Shown here: piece by piece, positions 1 to 11,263 of the stretch
Layout of the letters: each line of letters starts with the position of its first letter
Numbering within the stretch: the first letter of the stretch is position 1
Origin: Aspidapion aeneum
Taxonomy: Eukaryota > Arthropoda > Insecta > Coleoptera > Brentidae
Assembly (NCBI GenBank): GCA_963576565.1
Contig: OY755047.1
Location: 27,751,351 to 27,815,350, forward strand
Direction: 5' to 3'
Length of the DNA: 64,000 nt
Notes under the pieces: model-generated
Databases searched by the model: none
What the model was told of the DNA's origin: nothing
Seen by the model: the letters and a program-made list of their open reading frames with translations, nothing else
Position numbers and translations under genes: made by a program

Positions 1-31
1 TGTTTTTGCTTCTTGTATATATATGGATATT

Positions 32-722
32 TGCAGGCAGATCTTGTAGTCATAATGTTCTTTGTCTGAAACAAGTAATTGAGAAAAGGAGTGACAGAAA
101 TATAGAGACTCATGTTACCTTTGTGGACCTACAAAAAGCATTATGATACCGTTCCGGTAGAAAATTTATGGACAGTGTTAGTAAACTAATATCAATCATA
201 CATACACAAATAAAAGCGATAAAAGAACTATACAAAGGGTCAAAATCTAAAACTAGCATTGGAAATCGACTTTTAAACGAATTCCTGGTAACGAAAGGCT
301 TAGACCGAGATGTTTTATCTCTCCAGCAACGTAAAGGATAAGGCATGGGAATACCGACTTACCATATACACAATACAGTTCGCTGACGATCAAGTAATTG
401 TAGCTAATGATAAAGAAGACATGGAGTATATGATGAGAAATTTAACGGAATAATACCAAAAGTGGGGGTTAACAGTGAATGTGGACAAGACACAGTACTT
501 ATGTATTGGAAACGAATCAGGTGAGTGAGAACTAGACAATGGACAAACAATATCTCCATGCAATGAGTATGTATATTTGGGTATCACATTTGATAAGACA
601 GGAACAGACGGTAAAGAACTGGAAAGAAGAATAGTAAAAGCAAAAAAGGTTATTGGATGTCTTAACAGTATTTTATGGAGCAGAGAGATATAAAAGAATG
701 TAAAATGTAACATATATGAAAC
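32..722 (+). pseudogene. RTE-A copy 2, 5' part: 5'-truncated retrotransposon RT relic
   Basis: The forward frames read GRSCS, CLKQVIEKR, THVTFVDLQKA and QFADDQVIVAND, which are RT blocks of an RTE-type non-LTR retrotransposon. The copy starts inside the RT domain, so it is 5' truncated, and it carries several frameshifts and stops. The polymerase FADD box is still readable near 380-395. The copy is interrupted after ATATATGAAAC by the antisense RTE element at 723-3902 and resumes at 3913. A 17 bp direct repeat with one mismatch brackets the whole copy (15-31 and 4311-4327). The family assignment rests on matching the longer copy next to it. Dead relic. Confidence 0.85.
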
Positions 723-751
723 TACTACTACTACTATGTCGGTTTAGAACG

Positions 752-2086
752 TTTTTCTACGTTGTCCGACGCCTATTCTCCACCTCCTTCGATCCTGACA
801 ATCATCTTCTGTCAGATTTTTTGACTCATTGATCTTTGGATTGACTGTTGCCATTCTAGTTTAGGACGTCCTCTTTTTCTGCGCCCTACTGGTTGCCACT
901 CTAGGACCTGTTTTGGTTATCTTTCGTCGTTCATCCGTTGAACATGGCCGTACCATATCAGTTGCCTTTTAGTGATGTCATCCGTTATGCTTCCCTCGAT
1001 TCCCATTCTTTCTTTTATGATCTCATTTCTTATGTGATCCAATCTAGATACTCTCATTGATCTTCTTATTGCATCCATTTCGACACTTTCCATTTTTGTT
1101 TTGTATTTCTCTGTTACGCGACAAGTCTCTATTCCATACAACAGCGTGCTTTTTACCATTGTTTCATATATATTAAATTTTACATTCTTTCTTATCTCTC
1201 TGCTCCATAAAATACTGTTAAGACATCCAATAACCTTTTTTGCTTTTACTATTCTTTTTTCCAATTCTTTACAGTCTGTTCCTGTCTTATCAAATGTGAC
1301 ACCCAAGTGTACATACTCATTGCATGGAGATATTGTTTGTCCATTGTCTAGTTCTAACTCACTGGATTCGTTTCCAATACATAAGTACTGTGTCTGGTCC
1401 ACGTTCACTGTTAGTCCCCACTTTTGGTATTCTTCCGTTAATATTCTCGTCATATACTCCATGTCTTCTTTATCATTAGCTACAATTACTTGGTCGTCAG
1501 TAAACTGTAGTGTGTATATAGTAAATCGGTCGTTAAGTTGTATTCCCATGCCGTGCACTTTACGTTTCCAGTTTTTTAGAGCCACTGCGATATATATTTT
1601 AAAAAGAGTTGGCGAGATACAACATCCCTGTCTTAAGCCTTTTGTTACCAGGAATTCTTTTGAAAGTCGATTTCCAATTTTAATTTTAGATTTTGACCTT
1701 TTGTATAATTCTTTTATCGCTTTTATGTATGTATGATTGATATTAGTTTGTTCCAACACCGTCCATAATTTTTCTACTGGAACAGTATCATATGCTTTTT
1801 GTAGGTCCACAAAGGTAACATGAGTCTCTATATATCTGTTGCTTCTTTTCTCAATTACTTGCTTAAGACAAAAAACATTATCACTACAAGATCTGCCTGC
1901 ACGAAACCCACTTTGCTCTTCTTCTTCTTGTTCATGAAAATCATTCTCTATTAGATCTCTAAGAATCCTACCGTACAATCTACTTAGAGTGCTGGTGACT
2001 GAAATTCCTCTGTAATTGTTACAATCCAGCTTGTTTCCTTTTTTATGTATTGAGGATTGAGGATATGAATGCAATTTTCCAATCAT
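752..2086 (-). pseudogene. RTE-A copy 1 reverse transcriptase and C-terminal region
   Basis: From 2086 the frame reads KKGNKLDCNNYRGISV, EQSGFRAGRSCSDNV, VTFVDLQKAYDTVP and LRQGCCISPTLF, then LQFTDDQVIV near 1494-1505, where the usual FADD is FTDD; both catalytic Asp remain. The thumb and C-terminal region read LYGIETCRVTEKYKTK and RRSMRVSRLDHIR. A TAA at 917 stops it after RMNDER, where the other copy reads RMNDERLPKQVL. Beyond the stop the C-terminal tail (GRRKRGRPKLEWQ) is still recognisable down to about 752. Confidence 0.88.
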
Positions 2087-2921
2087 TAGGCACTGGATGT
2101 CCGTTTATGCATTGATTGATAATATATGTGAGATTTTCGAGTAGTTTCTCTGATCCATATTTGAGCATTTCAGCATATATTCCCCCAGGTCCGCTAGCTT
2201 TTCCGGATTTAAGCTTTTTTATACTATTCTTTACCATTTCTTTTTCGATGATTACTTCCTCTTTTGTTGAGTTTTTTACTGTAGAAATGAATTTCCATAC
2301 TTCAGAGCTCTGCCTATCTCCTACGTGTGTATTTATATCGTGGCATTTGCGCTCGAACATTTCATTTTTTTCTGTGCGTATCAAACTTCTTAGCTGTCTT
2401 CTGGTTTCCCTGTATATTTCTAGGTGTCTTTGTTCTTTAGTACTGAGCCATTTCAAGTATGTGCGTTTTTTCTCTTTGACCATTTCCTGTATTTTGGCCG
2501 TCCACCACATCTTCCTGTTATTTCTATTATCTTGGTATCCAACAGCTTCGTTGCTTGCTTCCTTCAAGCTTTTTATTATGTTTGTATATATCTCTTCAAA
2601 TGAGTGATTTGTGTTTATTAATTTTTGATCTAATCGGTTCTGATACAATCTTTGAGTACTTTCGATTTCTAGACTTTTAAAGTTGTATTTTTGATTGTCT
2701 TCGATGCACTCTAGGTTTTCATTTTCTCTAATACTTTCGTCCTTATTTGTTTTTCTTAAAGGAAATAATATTTTTGCTTTTACCAGATGGTGGTCAGATC
2801 CACAGGTAGAACCACGAAGTGCTCGCACATCATAACACTTTAAATGCGAGTGTTGTCCACCTATAGCATAATCAATGATTGATTTAAGATTTCTTGTTGG
2901 CTGAATCCAGGTAAAATCCAT
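2043..2921 (-). pseudogene. RTE-A copy 1 endonuclease end, linker and RT N-terminus
   Basis: 292 codons begin with MDFTWIQPTRNLKSIIDYAI and end the endonuclease with the SDHH box. A long basic linker follows (about residues 50-200), with QEMVKEKKRTYLKWL and RTEKNEMFERK. The RT N-terminal region then starts: IKKLKSGKASGPGGIYAEMLK and VPNDWKIAFISSIL. The frame is lost near 2043-2086, where the next segment takes over with an overlap of 44 bases. It is one piece of the single RTE protein, not a separate gene. Confidence 0.85.
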
Positions 2922-3513
2922 TATTTATTTTTAGGTTGTGGGTTTCACACAATTGCATCAGTCTTAAGCCATTATCATTTGTTACTTCCTCTCCAAATGG
3001 TCCTATCACTTTGCTCTGGGTTTGTCTACCAGTTCGGCTATTAAAATCGCCAAGCATAATTATTTTTCTGGTATTACCGATTTTGGTGATAGTCTCATCC
3101 AGTTGGTCAAAGAACATTTGTTTTGTAGCTACTCTTTCGTCATCTGATGGTGCGTAGACTGCTATTATGCTTATATTATGTCCAAGCATCTTCATGTTCA
3201 CTCGAAGTATGTTTTCACTAATGCAATCGTAGTCTGTAATTTTATTCTTTAGATTTTTATTTATTAACAAGGATACCCCTCTGGCTGCTCTGCTTTCTTT
3301 TGGGACTCCAGTGAATATATGGACAAAATTGCCGACACTATTCGTACCTGTTCCTTTCTTTTTTGTCTCTGTGAGTGCAATAATATCGATCTTACAATTC
3401 TGCACTTCAGTTGCAATAATGTCCATCTTTTGATTCACTCCCTGTACGTTCCATGTAGCTATATTCATAGTCCTTTGTCTTTGCGTTTTTCGTCTTCGAG
3501 AGTTTCCATCCAT
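2884..3513 (-). pseudogene. RTE-A copy 1 endonuclease segment
   Basis: 209 codons open with MDGNSRRRKTQRQ and then MNIATWNVQGVNQKMDII, the start of an apurinic-like (exonuclease-endonuclease-phosphatase) domain. Visible motifs are ALTETKKKGTG (catalytic Glu), IIAVYAPSDDE and MLGDFNSRTG. The remaining motifs TWIQP, IDYAIGG and GSDHHLVKAKI continue in the next frame after a frameshift between 2884 and 2921. The enzyme would nick the genomic target site for target-primed reverse transcription. Insect genes annotated as 'craniofacial development protein 2-like' usually carry this same domain from an RTE element. Broken here. Confidence 0.88.
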
Positions 3514-3912
3514 TGCTCCGAGGCTTTGTTTAGGCTTTTTGGTAATTGCTTTGTTTCACAAGTATTAGAGAACCACTCTAATGCCTCAACCCCCTACTTG
3601 GAGGGCCAGGATTTTTAATCAAGGTTTTTCTCCTCTAGTCTTTGACGAGCCAACGCCATACTGTAAGGCAACAGCTGTGGTCTTTTTTACTATCCCTAAA
3701 AGAAAGGGTTGCCACCTACGCTATGATCACCGTACCGAGGTACATTCTCTCCGCTTTTCATATCGATTTGGTCTTCTCCCGTAACCCTGGGAAAGGGACC
3801 CTATACAGGTGCTAACTCTCCGGGTCGGAGAGTACCTGGAATCTACGGAGGGCAGGGTTCGATTCATTTCCCCTGATAGACATCTGACGAGGTCTGCCCG
3901 TTATATATGAAA

Positions 3913-4310
3913 CAATGGTGAAAAACACGCTGTTGTATCGAAAAGAGGCTTGTCGCGTAACAGAAAAATACAAAACAAAAATGAAAAGTATCGAAATAGA
4001 TGCAATAAGAAGATCAATGAGAAGATCAATGGGAATCGAGGGAAGCATAACGGAGGCCATCACTAAAAGACAACTGATATGGCACGATCATGTACAACAG
4101 ATGAACGACGAAAGATTACCAAAGCAGGTTCTAAAATAGCAACCAATGGGGCGCAGAAAAAGAGGGCGTCCGAAACTAGAATGGCAACAGTCAATCCAAA
4201 AATTAATGAGGCAAAAAAACCTGATAGAGGATGATTGTCAGGATCGAAGGAGGTGGAGAACAGCCGTCGGACAACGTAGAAAAACATTCTAAACCGACGT
4301 AGTGGTAGTA
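3913..4310 (+). pseudogene. RTE-A copy 2, 3' part: C-terminal end and TAG tail
   Basis: This continues the relic that breaks off at 722. It reads NTLLY, CRVTEKYKTKM, ITKRQLIWHDHVQQMNDERL, then GRRKRGRP and RRRWRTAVGQRRK, the C-terminal tail typical of RTE-type elements. The 3' end is a short TAG-rich tail. The first 11 bases (3903-3913) repeat 712-722, the target duplication made by the nested element. A stop lies after KQVLK, so it cannot encode an intact protein. Confidence 0.85.
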
Positions 4311-4327
4311 GTATATATTTGGATATT

Positions 4328-4500
4328 GATTGTCAATATACGAACCTAGCATTGGCAGAAACAAATTAAAATATCAAAGGCTGGGAACTATTGAGCGAGA
4401 ATTTGAAAAATTTTAATGTCAGGAAAGGTAGAAATGGATGGGGAACAACAATAAAAATGGTCGAATCCAACTAAAAAGAAGCTAGCAAGGCCCCAAGAAA
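4328..4500. other. AT-rich spacer
   Basis: Short AT-rich spacer between the nested RTE pair and the tandem repeat array. I see no coding signal or repeat boundary in it. Confidence 0.4.
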
Positions 4501-6985
4501 TTTAGAATGAAATCACTAACAATGAAGTACAGAAGTTAATATTTAGATGAAAATTATAAGCCGATAGAAAAAAACTGGATCTTACTAAACCTATTCAGAA
4601 AATATTAATAAGCTTAAACTAACACTAATCATTAAAAGAGGAATAAATAACAAAATTAAAAGTAGATTTCCAAAGAAGGAAAATCCAAAACAAACTGGCA
4701 GAATTTTAATGTATTTGCGGCTGATACTTTGTCGCTGATCTCAAACCAAACGAGGATTAATAAAATTATTATTAACACCATCATTCTTAAAAACATTTCT
4801 CATTTCAAGATAATATGCGTTTTTTGTAACACTCTGTATAAATAATCCTGAAGATTAATTTACCTAAATTCTAAACAAGATTCATGATTGCTTTTAAAGA
4901 TAAAACCAAAACTGCTTAAAAATATTCAACTTTGACACCGTTGTTAGAAACATTTCACCCATTTCAAGATAACGAATTCATTGCCCTTAAAGCTTATAAG
5001 ACCTTTTAGCGTAACAACACTCTGTATAAATAATACTGGAAATCTATTTACCTAAAAACAATTGTAGACACAGATAGGTCAAGACTTGCTCTCACTCAGA
5101 CATAAATGGTGAACTAAAAATTATATTTAAGGTAGGAAAATATCTAAACTGTCAGCTTTTCAATGCCTCTACGGCTGACGCTTAGTAATTGATCTCAAAC
5201 TCAACGAGAAACATGATTACTTTTAAAATTTTTATCATGTTTTAAAAAATTTAACTTTGACTCTTTAATTTTTGGAAACATTTCACCCATTTTAAGATAA
5301 TAATTAATATTAATATAATATGAGGTAAAGACCTACCCTCAGTTAAACATAAGTGATGAAATTAAACCAATGTTTAAAGTATAAAAATCTCTAAACTGTC
5401 AGCATTTCAATGCTTTTACTGTTAACGCTTAGTAGTTGATCTTAAACTAAATGAAAAACATACTTGAATTTAAAGATAATATCAGAACTGCTTAAAAATA
5501 TAATATCTAACTTTTACACCGTTGTTAGAAACATTTCACCCATTTCAAGATAAGGAATTAGCGCTCTGAAAGCTTATAAGACCTTTTAGCGTAACAATAC
5601 ATAACATAACACTCTGTATAAATAATATTGGAAATCTATTTACCTAAAAACAATTATAGACAGAGAAGTGAGGTCAAGACTTGCTCTCAGTTAGACATGT
5701 AATGAAATTAAAATTATATTTAAAGTAAACATGATTGCTTTTAAAAATTTTATCATTAATTCTTTAAAAAATGTAACTTTGCCACCTTAATTCTTGGAAA
5801 CATTTCACCCATTTTAAGGTAATACATAATAACACTCTGTATAAGTATATCTACTAAAAGCAAATATAGACACACAAGTGAGGTAAAGACCTGCCCTCAG
5901 TTAAACATAAGTGATAAAATTAAAACAATGTTTAAAGTAGAAAAATCTCTAAACTGTCAGCATTTTAATGCTTTTACTGCTAACGCAACGTTTAGTAGTT
6001 GATCTTAAACTAAACGAAAAACATAGTTGCTTTTTTTAAAGATAACATCAGAAGTGCTTAAAAATATCCAACTTTGACACCGTTGTTAGAAACATTTCAC
6101 CCATTTCAAGATAAGGAACTAGTGCCCTGAAAGCTTATAAGACCTTTTAACTTGACAATACATAACATAACACTCTGTATAAATAATATTGTAAATTCAT
6201 TTACTTAAAAACAATTATAGACACAGCAGTTAAGGTCAAGGTCTGCCCTCAGTTAGACATCATCACTAACAATGAAATACAGAAGTTAATATTATCTATG
6301 GATCTTAAGAATCCGATTTGGAAAATTACTAAACCGATTCAGAAAATCTTAATAAGCTTGGGCGTGATAAATCTTAAACTAGCACTAATCATTAAAAGAG
6401 GAATAAGTAACAAAATTAAAAGTGGACTTCCAAAGAAAGAAAACCCAAAACAAACTGTCAGAATTTTAATGTATTTGCGGCTGATACTTTGTCGCTAATC
6501 TCAAACCAAACGAGGATTAATAAAATTAATATTAACAACTTCATTCTTAAAAACATTTCTCATATCAAGATATTATGCGTTTTTTGTAACACTGTATAAA
6601 TAATCCTGAAGATTAATTTACCTAACTACTAGACGAGAATCATGATTGCTTTTAAAGATAATACCAAAACTGGTTAAAAATATTCAACTTTGACACCGTT
6701 GTTAGAAACATTTCACCCATTTTAAGATAACGAATTTATTTCGCTTAAAGCTTATGAGACCTTTTAATACTGGAAATCTATTTACCTAAAAACAATTATA
6801 GACACAGAGAGGTCAAGACTTGCTCTCACTTAGACATAAGTGATGAAATTAAAATTATATTTAAAGTAGGGAAATATCTAAACTGTCAGCATTTCAATCC
6901 CTCTACGGCTGACGCTTAGTAGTTGATCTCAAACTAAACGAGAAACATGATTGCTTTCAAAGATAAAACCAAAACTGCTTCTTGC
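4500..6985. repeat. Tandem repeat array with higher-order duplication
   Basis: A conserved block ending in CATTTCACCCATTT recurs near 4951, 5279, 5532, 5801, 6093 and 6709. More diverged versions, with CATTTCTCAT, lie near 4795 and 6550. Typical spacing is 250-330 bp. Shared sub-blocks include AACACTCTGTATAAATAAT, CTATTTACCTAAAAACAATT and TAGTAGTTGATCT. The segment 4510-4910 is repeated closely at 6265-6690, an offset of about 1.76 kb, so the array has a second level of duplication. Monomers are AT-rich, diverged and contain indels. The short open frame at 6298-6498 is only a by-product of the repeat. Confidence 0.8.
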
Positions 6986-7239
6986 ACAGCATAGAGAGAA
7001 GATTGAAATGATGATGATGCGACAGACAGCGCTTTCAGAAGTCGCTTCTGTTTTAAGATTTCAATCACTGAAGAAAACGTGCTATTTCACTGGTCTCGTA
7101 ATAATAATAATTGATAGTTAGATTTCTCAGTTTCTTTTAACTTCTTCCGGCCTCGATGTTAGAAATAAAGTATTTGTTATGATTTTTTTATGACTACTAC
7201 ACCTATTTTTGTTTTGTTCATTTTATCTTTTGTTTATTA
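6986..7239. other. Spacer
   Basis: Non-repeat spacer between the tandem array and an RT relic. It has short ATG trinucleotide runs (7005-7020) and an AAT run (near 7100), and no coding signal. Confidence 0.3.
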
Positions 7240-8165
7240 AATTTAAAAGTCAAGTTGATGTTATTTATACGGATTTGGAAAAGGCTTTTGATAAAGTAAG
7301 TCACAGCACTATTTTAGATGGACTAACTAGAATTGATGTTTCTCCATACCTAACTAATTTAATACAATCGTATTTGGGAACTAGCACAAGTAAAAGATAT
7401 CAGTTCGTGGAATTAAAAGGTAGCAGGTCTACTATTTATATAAGTTCTTCTGTTGTCCCTCAAGGGTCAAACCTCGGACCACTTCTTTTTATTATTGCCT
7501 TCAACAAAATTATTTCTATTCATTGGAGGATTGTGAAACACTTCAAACTGAATTTCAGGACACAGCTCTATATTGCGAGGAAAATAGTTTTAACTTAAAT
7601 TTGGGCAAATGCTTTTGTTTGTCTTTTAGTCGTAACAAAGGCTTAATTGAATTTGATTATACAATAAATAATGAGAACCTAGAGCGTGTATCTGAACAAA
7701 AAGACCTAGGTGTAAGCTTCGATGCGAATCTTTCATTCTCATCACATATTATTTCTACAATTAGGAGTGCCCAGAAATTTGCTGGGTTTATTTGTAGAAA
7801 TACTAAAAGTTTTAACATTGACGTAAGCATATACTTATTTAACAGTCTGGTATTGCCGTTCTTGGAATATGGAAGTGTTATCTGATCTGGTCCCCCCAAT
7901 ATGACATTTGGATTGGTATGATTGAGGGAGTTCAACGAAAATTTTTAAAAGCCATGCACTTTAGAAAGTTTGGGATTTATCCACAAAGAGGTTGTGACAA
8001 CAAGATCTTATTAAAAATATTTGATAGATTATTACTAAACCAAAGAAGAACAAAAATTTTTTTAACAACAATTTATAGAATTCTCAAAGGGCATGTTGAC
8101 TGTCTTAATATAATTGAACAACTTCCTTTTGCCATCAATCGAATCAATTCAAGGTCGAAAAATAT

Positions 8166-8385
8166 AACAAAAAAGTTTCACGGGCAAGTCCTCAGAGGCA
8201 AAAGTAGCTCGGGGACGCGTTTCGGCCTCATTAGCCTTCATTCAGCCCGAGCATAACCATAAAATGGAAGGAGATGAAATGATGATATGGGTATCTGAAA
8301 AAGAAATATGAAATATGGTGTTTACTGAGGACTTGCCCGTGAAATTTTTTGTCAAAACTTTTTACCTCGTGAACTTCCTTCAAAA
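8166..8385. mobile_element. Small inverted-repeat insertion inside the RT relic
   Basis: TTTCACGGGCAAGTCCTCAG at 8176-8195 is repeated in exact inverse at 8325-8344. The inverted match extends a few bases outward (about 28 bp with one indel). A 12 bp direct repeat, GTCGAAAAATAT, lies at 8154-8165 and 8386-8397. The element interrupts the C-terminal coding of the Jockey/CR1 relic. It could be a MITE with an imprecise right edge, since about 30 bases lie between the right inverted repeat and the direct repeat. No coding capacity. Confidence 0.55.
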
Positions 8386-8684
8386 GTCGAAAAATATGTT
8401 TTATTTAGCTTATCCACGAACAAATCTATTTAAAAGCTCTCCTATCTAGAATGTACGCAACTTATTTAACAAGTATGCTTTAGATGTTGATATTGACAAT
8501 CTTAGCTATAAGAAATTTAAAAAAAATATAGATTTAAAAATGCGCAGCAGTTATTCAATAAGTAATTATCTAATTTGATTTGTTTGTTATTTATCATGTG
8601 TAGTGTAAGTGACGTATTGTATAAAATCTTTTTTTTTAATGTAAGAAAGTATCTGTAATTGGCTTTTTGCTGTAGATACTTTTG

Positions 8685-8720
8685 AAATAAATAAATAAAT
8701 ATATAAATAAATAAATAAAA
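8685..8720 (+). repeat. AAAT microsatellite tail
   Basis: Tandem AAAT/AATA units at the 3' end of the RT relic, consistent with the simple-sequence tail of a non-LTR element. Confidence 0.7.
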
Positions 8721-9424
8721 ATTAACTCTGTCTACTATTGTAGAAAATCTACTAGCTCATTTACTAGCTCTTACATGTAACACAAGCACTATTTGTTTAT
8801 TAATCATCCTTTAAACGGCCGCGGCCCTTGGAAAGGACGTCATTGATGTCAACGTTACCATCATCTATAAATCTGTGTTTAAATTTTTAATTGAACCTGT
8901 CAACATTCACTTATCAGGAACATTATCGGATAGCTCGACAACCGGCAATACAGATTCTTCATTTCTTTCGACAACAACTAATAGCCCTTTACTGTCCAAC
9001 TTTTTTTGCTCACTCATTTTTGAATTAAATTTTTTTATTCCACTTTTTAAATGAAGGGATCGGCTAAAGACTTTTAATGATGATAAAGTATTTGAAAGTT
9101 TGTTATAGATTGCAAAGCAATTTGTAAAGTTGTTTTGAATTGTTGAAATGCTTTAAATATTATTCGTCACTTTCAGAGGTTGGAGCATAAACCTTACCTA
9201 AGACACTGATTTATTAATAACTCCCAAACTTGTCTTATTTGTGCTTTATGGATTACTATTACTGGATAAGTAACTGAATACGATACAATGATTACTAGTG
9301 CCAAATATTTATTTAGTAATTTGTTGTTTTTTTTTTCTTGATCGGTGGATAAGTTTGCTTATTACAAGCTTTTATTTAGCTTCAGATGTTCTGTCTAACT
9401 AACTATCTATCAAATCTTGTAAAG
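8721..9424. other. Unassigned interval with a 36-codon minus-strand frame
   Basis: No recognisable element. A minus-strand frame at 9017-8907 reads MSEQKKLDSKGLLVVVERN and stops after 36 codons. Its composition is protein-like, but it is short, has no detectable partner exon and may be a decayed element start. Confidence 0.25.
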
Positions 9425-10340
9425 CATTTTTGACACACTTCCCATTATCCGATTTGGATGAAATTTGGTACACACATAGAGGTCCCATGACAATACAACA
9501 TTAAGAAAAAATATCCTACCACCCCTACCCCCACCCCTTCTATAGAAAAATGTGTTTTTGACACACTTCCCGTTATCCGATTTGGATAAAATTTGGTATA
9601 CACATAGTGGTCCGATGATAAAACAACAATAAGAAAAAAATATCTTCCCCCCTACCCCCCTTCCATAGACAAATTTGTTTTTGACACACTTCCCGTTATC
9701 CGATTTTGATGAAATTTGGTATACATATAGTGATCCGATGACAATAGAATATTAAGAATTTTAAAATATCCTACCACCCCTACCCCCACCCCCTTTCATA
9801 AAAAAATGAGATTTTGACACACTTTCCATTATCCGATTTGGATGAAATTTGTTATTCACATAGTGGTCCGATGACAATACAACATAAAAAAATATATCCT
9901 CCCACCCCTACCCCCACCCCCTTCCATAGAAAATGCGTTTATGACACCCTTCCCATTATCCGATTTGGATCAAATTTGGTATACATATAGTGGTCCGATG
10001 ACAATACAACATTAAAAAAAAAATCCTACCACTCCTACCCCCCACCCCTATCTATAGAAAAATGGGTTTTTGACACAGTTCCCATTATCCGATTTGAATG
10101 AAATTTGGTATACATATAGTGGTCCGATTACAATACAACAATAATGAAAAATGTCCTCCCACCCTACCCCCACCCCATTCCATAAAAAATGCGTTTTTGA
10201 CACACTTCACTTCAAATGACTTTTATGAAATTTGGTATATGCATAAAGGTCCGATGACAATACAGCCCAAACAAAAAATATATTTCTACCTCTACCCCCA
10301 CCCTTTCCTTCTCCCAATAGAAAAATGAGTTTCCAAACAA
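9425..10340. repeat. Seven tandem copies of a ~128 bp C-rich repeat
   Basis: Each unit contains ACACTTCCCATTATCCGAT, then GATGAAATTTGGTATACA, GTGGTCCGATGACAATAC and a C-rich block (CCACCCCTACCCCCACCCCC). Unit starts (GACAC) lie near 9432, 9559, 9682, 9815, 9942, 10071 and 10199, so the period is 123-133 bp. The last copy is the most diverged. The minus strand of the C-rich block has runs of four to five G. Short open frames in the array are repeat by-products. Confidence 0.9.
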
Positions 10341-10959
10341 CTCACGATCAGCGATTTCATTATAATCTAGAATAAACTTTTCTGTTCTGTTATTGAACAA
10401 ATATTTTCATTTAATAGAGTAGATAGCTGAGACTAAAAAGTAGAAAATAAATTGGATTTTTTTTCACAAGCTTTTATAAAATGCACTACAAATTAAAAAA
10501 TAATTTTCTAACATTCTAATATTATCATAATAATAAAAGCGATGGCCGCAAATCAAAGCATAAGTTAATCTAAATTTGTGATCTGAACACTTAAAGAATA
10601 TTCAACATAGCAGGTCATCAAAGATATATTTGATGCCGCAATGTTATGCCATTGCCATACCTATGTCAGAGAAATGCTGGGGTATCTTGGGTCGGGTTGG
10701 GTGGGTTTGGTACCTCTGCATTTTTCTGCTAGATTGATTCTTGCAAATAGTGATATTTAATTGATACGGATATCTTATCGTGCTAACAATACAATTCTAT
10801 CAGTTTGATCATTATGTATATTTTAATGTAAATCTTGAAATATTATCAGTGGAAATACACGGATCCATGACGGATCTGATACCTTTCTAGCTAGCCTATT
10901 AGCACACTTCAAGTGGAGCCATGATAATTTATCAGCTTTGAAAACAGTTTTTTGTAAAT
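10341..10959. other. Unassigned AT-rich interval
   Basis: No coding signal, TIR pair or tandem repeat that I can support. Confidence 0.3.
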
Positions 10960-11231
10960 ATATCAGAAACTAAAGCTCTTACGAAGTTTTGGGTTATAAC
11001 ACAAATTTATGAGCAAAATGTAGCCTAATATATTCCGAAAACATTATATTGATGCGATGCTCCCTTAAAAAGTTAGCATTTTTTAAAGTTTTTAATTGTC
11101 AAAAAACTGTCATTAGCATAAATGGATTTTGACCAAAATGTAATCAGTAAGAGTGTCGATCACTATTTCACCTGAAAATTTTATAAAAATCGGTTTAGCC
11201 GTTTAGGAGCTATCGTGTTGACAGAAATAAT

Positions 11232-11263
<32 letters not shown>

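Larger units (their letters stand above)
723..3902 (-). mobile_element. RTE-A copy 1: full-length but broken RTE-type retrotransposon
   Basis: A 3,180 bp element on the minus strand, the usual size for RTE elements. It has an endonuclease-RT reading frame and a TAG microsatellite 3' tail (723-735). An 11 bp target duplication, ATATATGAAAC, lies at 712-722 and 3903-3913, showing it landed in an older antisense copy of its own family. The 5' leader (about 3514-3902) contains no separate ORF1 that I can see. The reading frame is broken by at least two frameshifts (near 2900 and 2060) and a premature stop at 917. Confidence 0.9.
7240..8720 (+). pseudogene. Jockey/CR1-group retrotransposon RT relic, 5' truncated
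   Basis: Forward frames read VDVIYTDLEKAFDKVSHSTI (RT block with the first catalytic Asp region), SSVVPQGSNLGPLLF (the GVPQGS block), then NLNLGKCFCLSFSRNK, EQKDLGVSFDANLSF and LFNSLVLPFLEYGSV (the YG turn of the thumb). The FADD box expected between PQGSNLGPLLF and EDCETLQ is missing: the frame jumps near 7510-7530, so an internal deletion removed the polymerase aspartates. A frameshift follows near 7530 and a TGA sits at 7883. C-terminal remnants (YPRTNLFKSSPI) continue after an inserted inverted repeat at 8166-8385. The 3' end is an AAAT-rich tail at 8685-8720. The element starts inside the RT domain. Confidence 0.85.

Noticed and set aside
1101..1736. 211-codon plus-strand open frame
   Set aside because: Exact antisense shadow of the RTE reverse transcriptase; it translates as hydrophobic low-information sequence.
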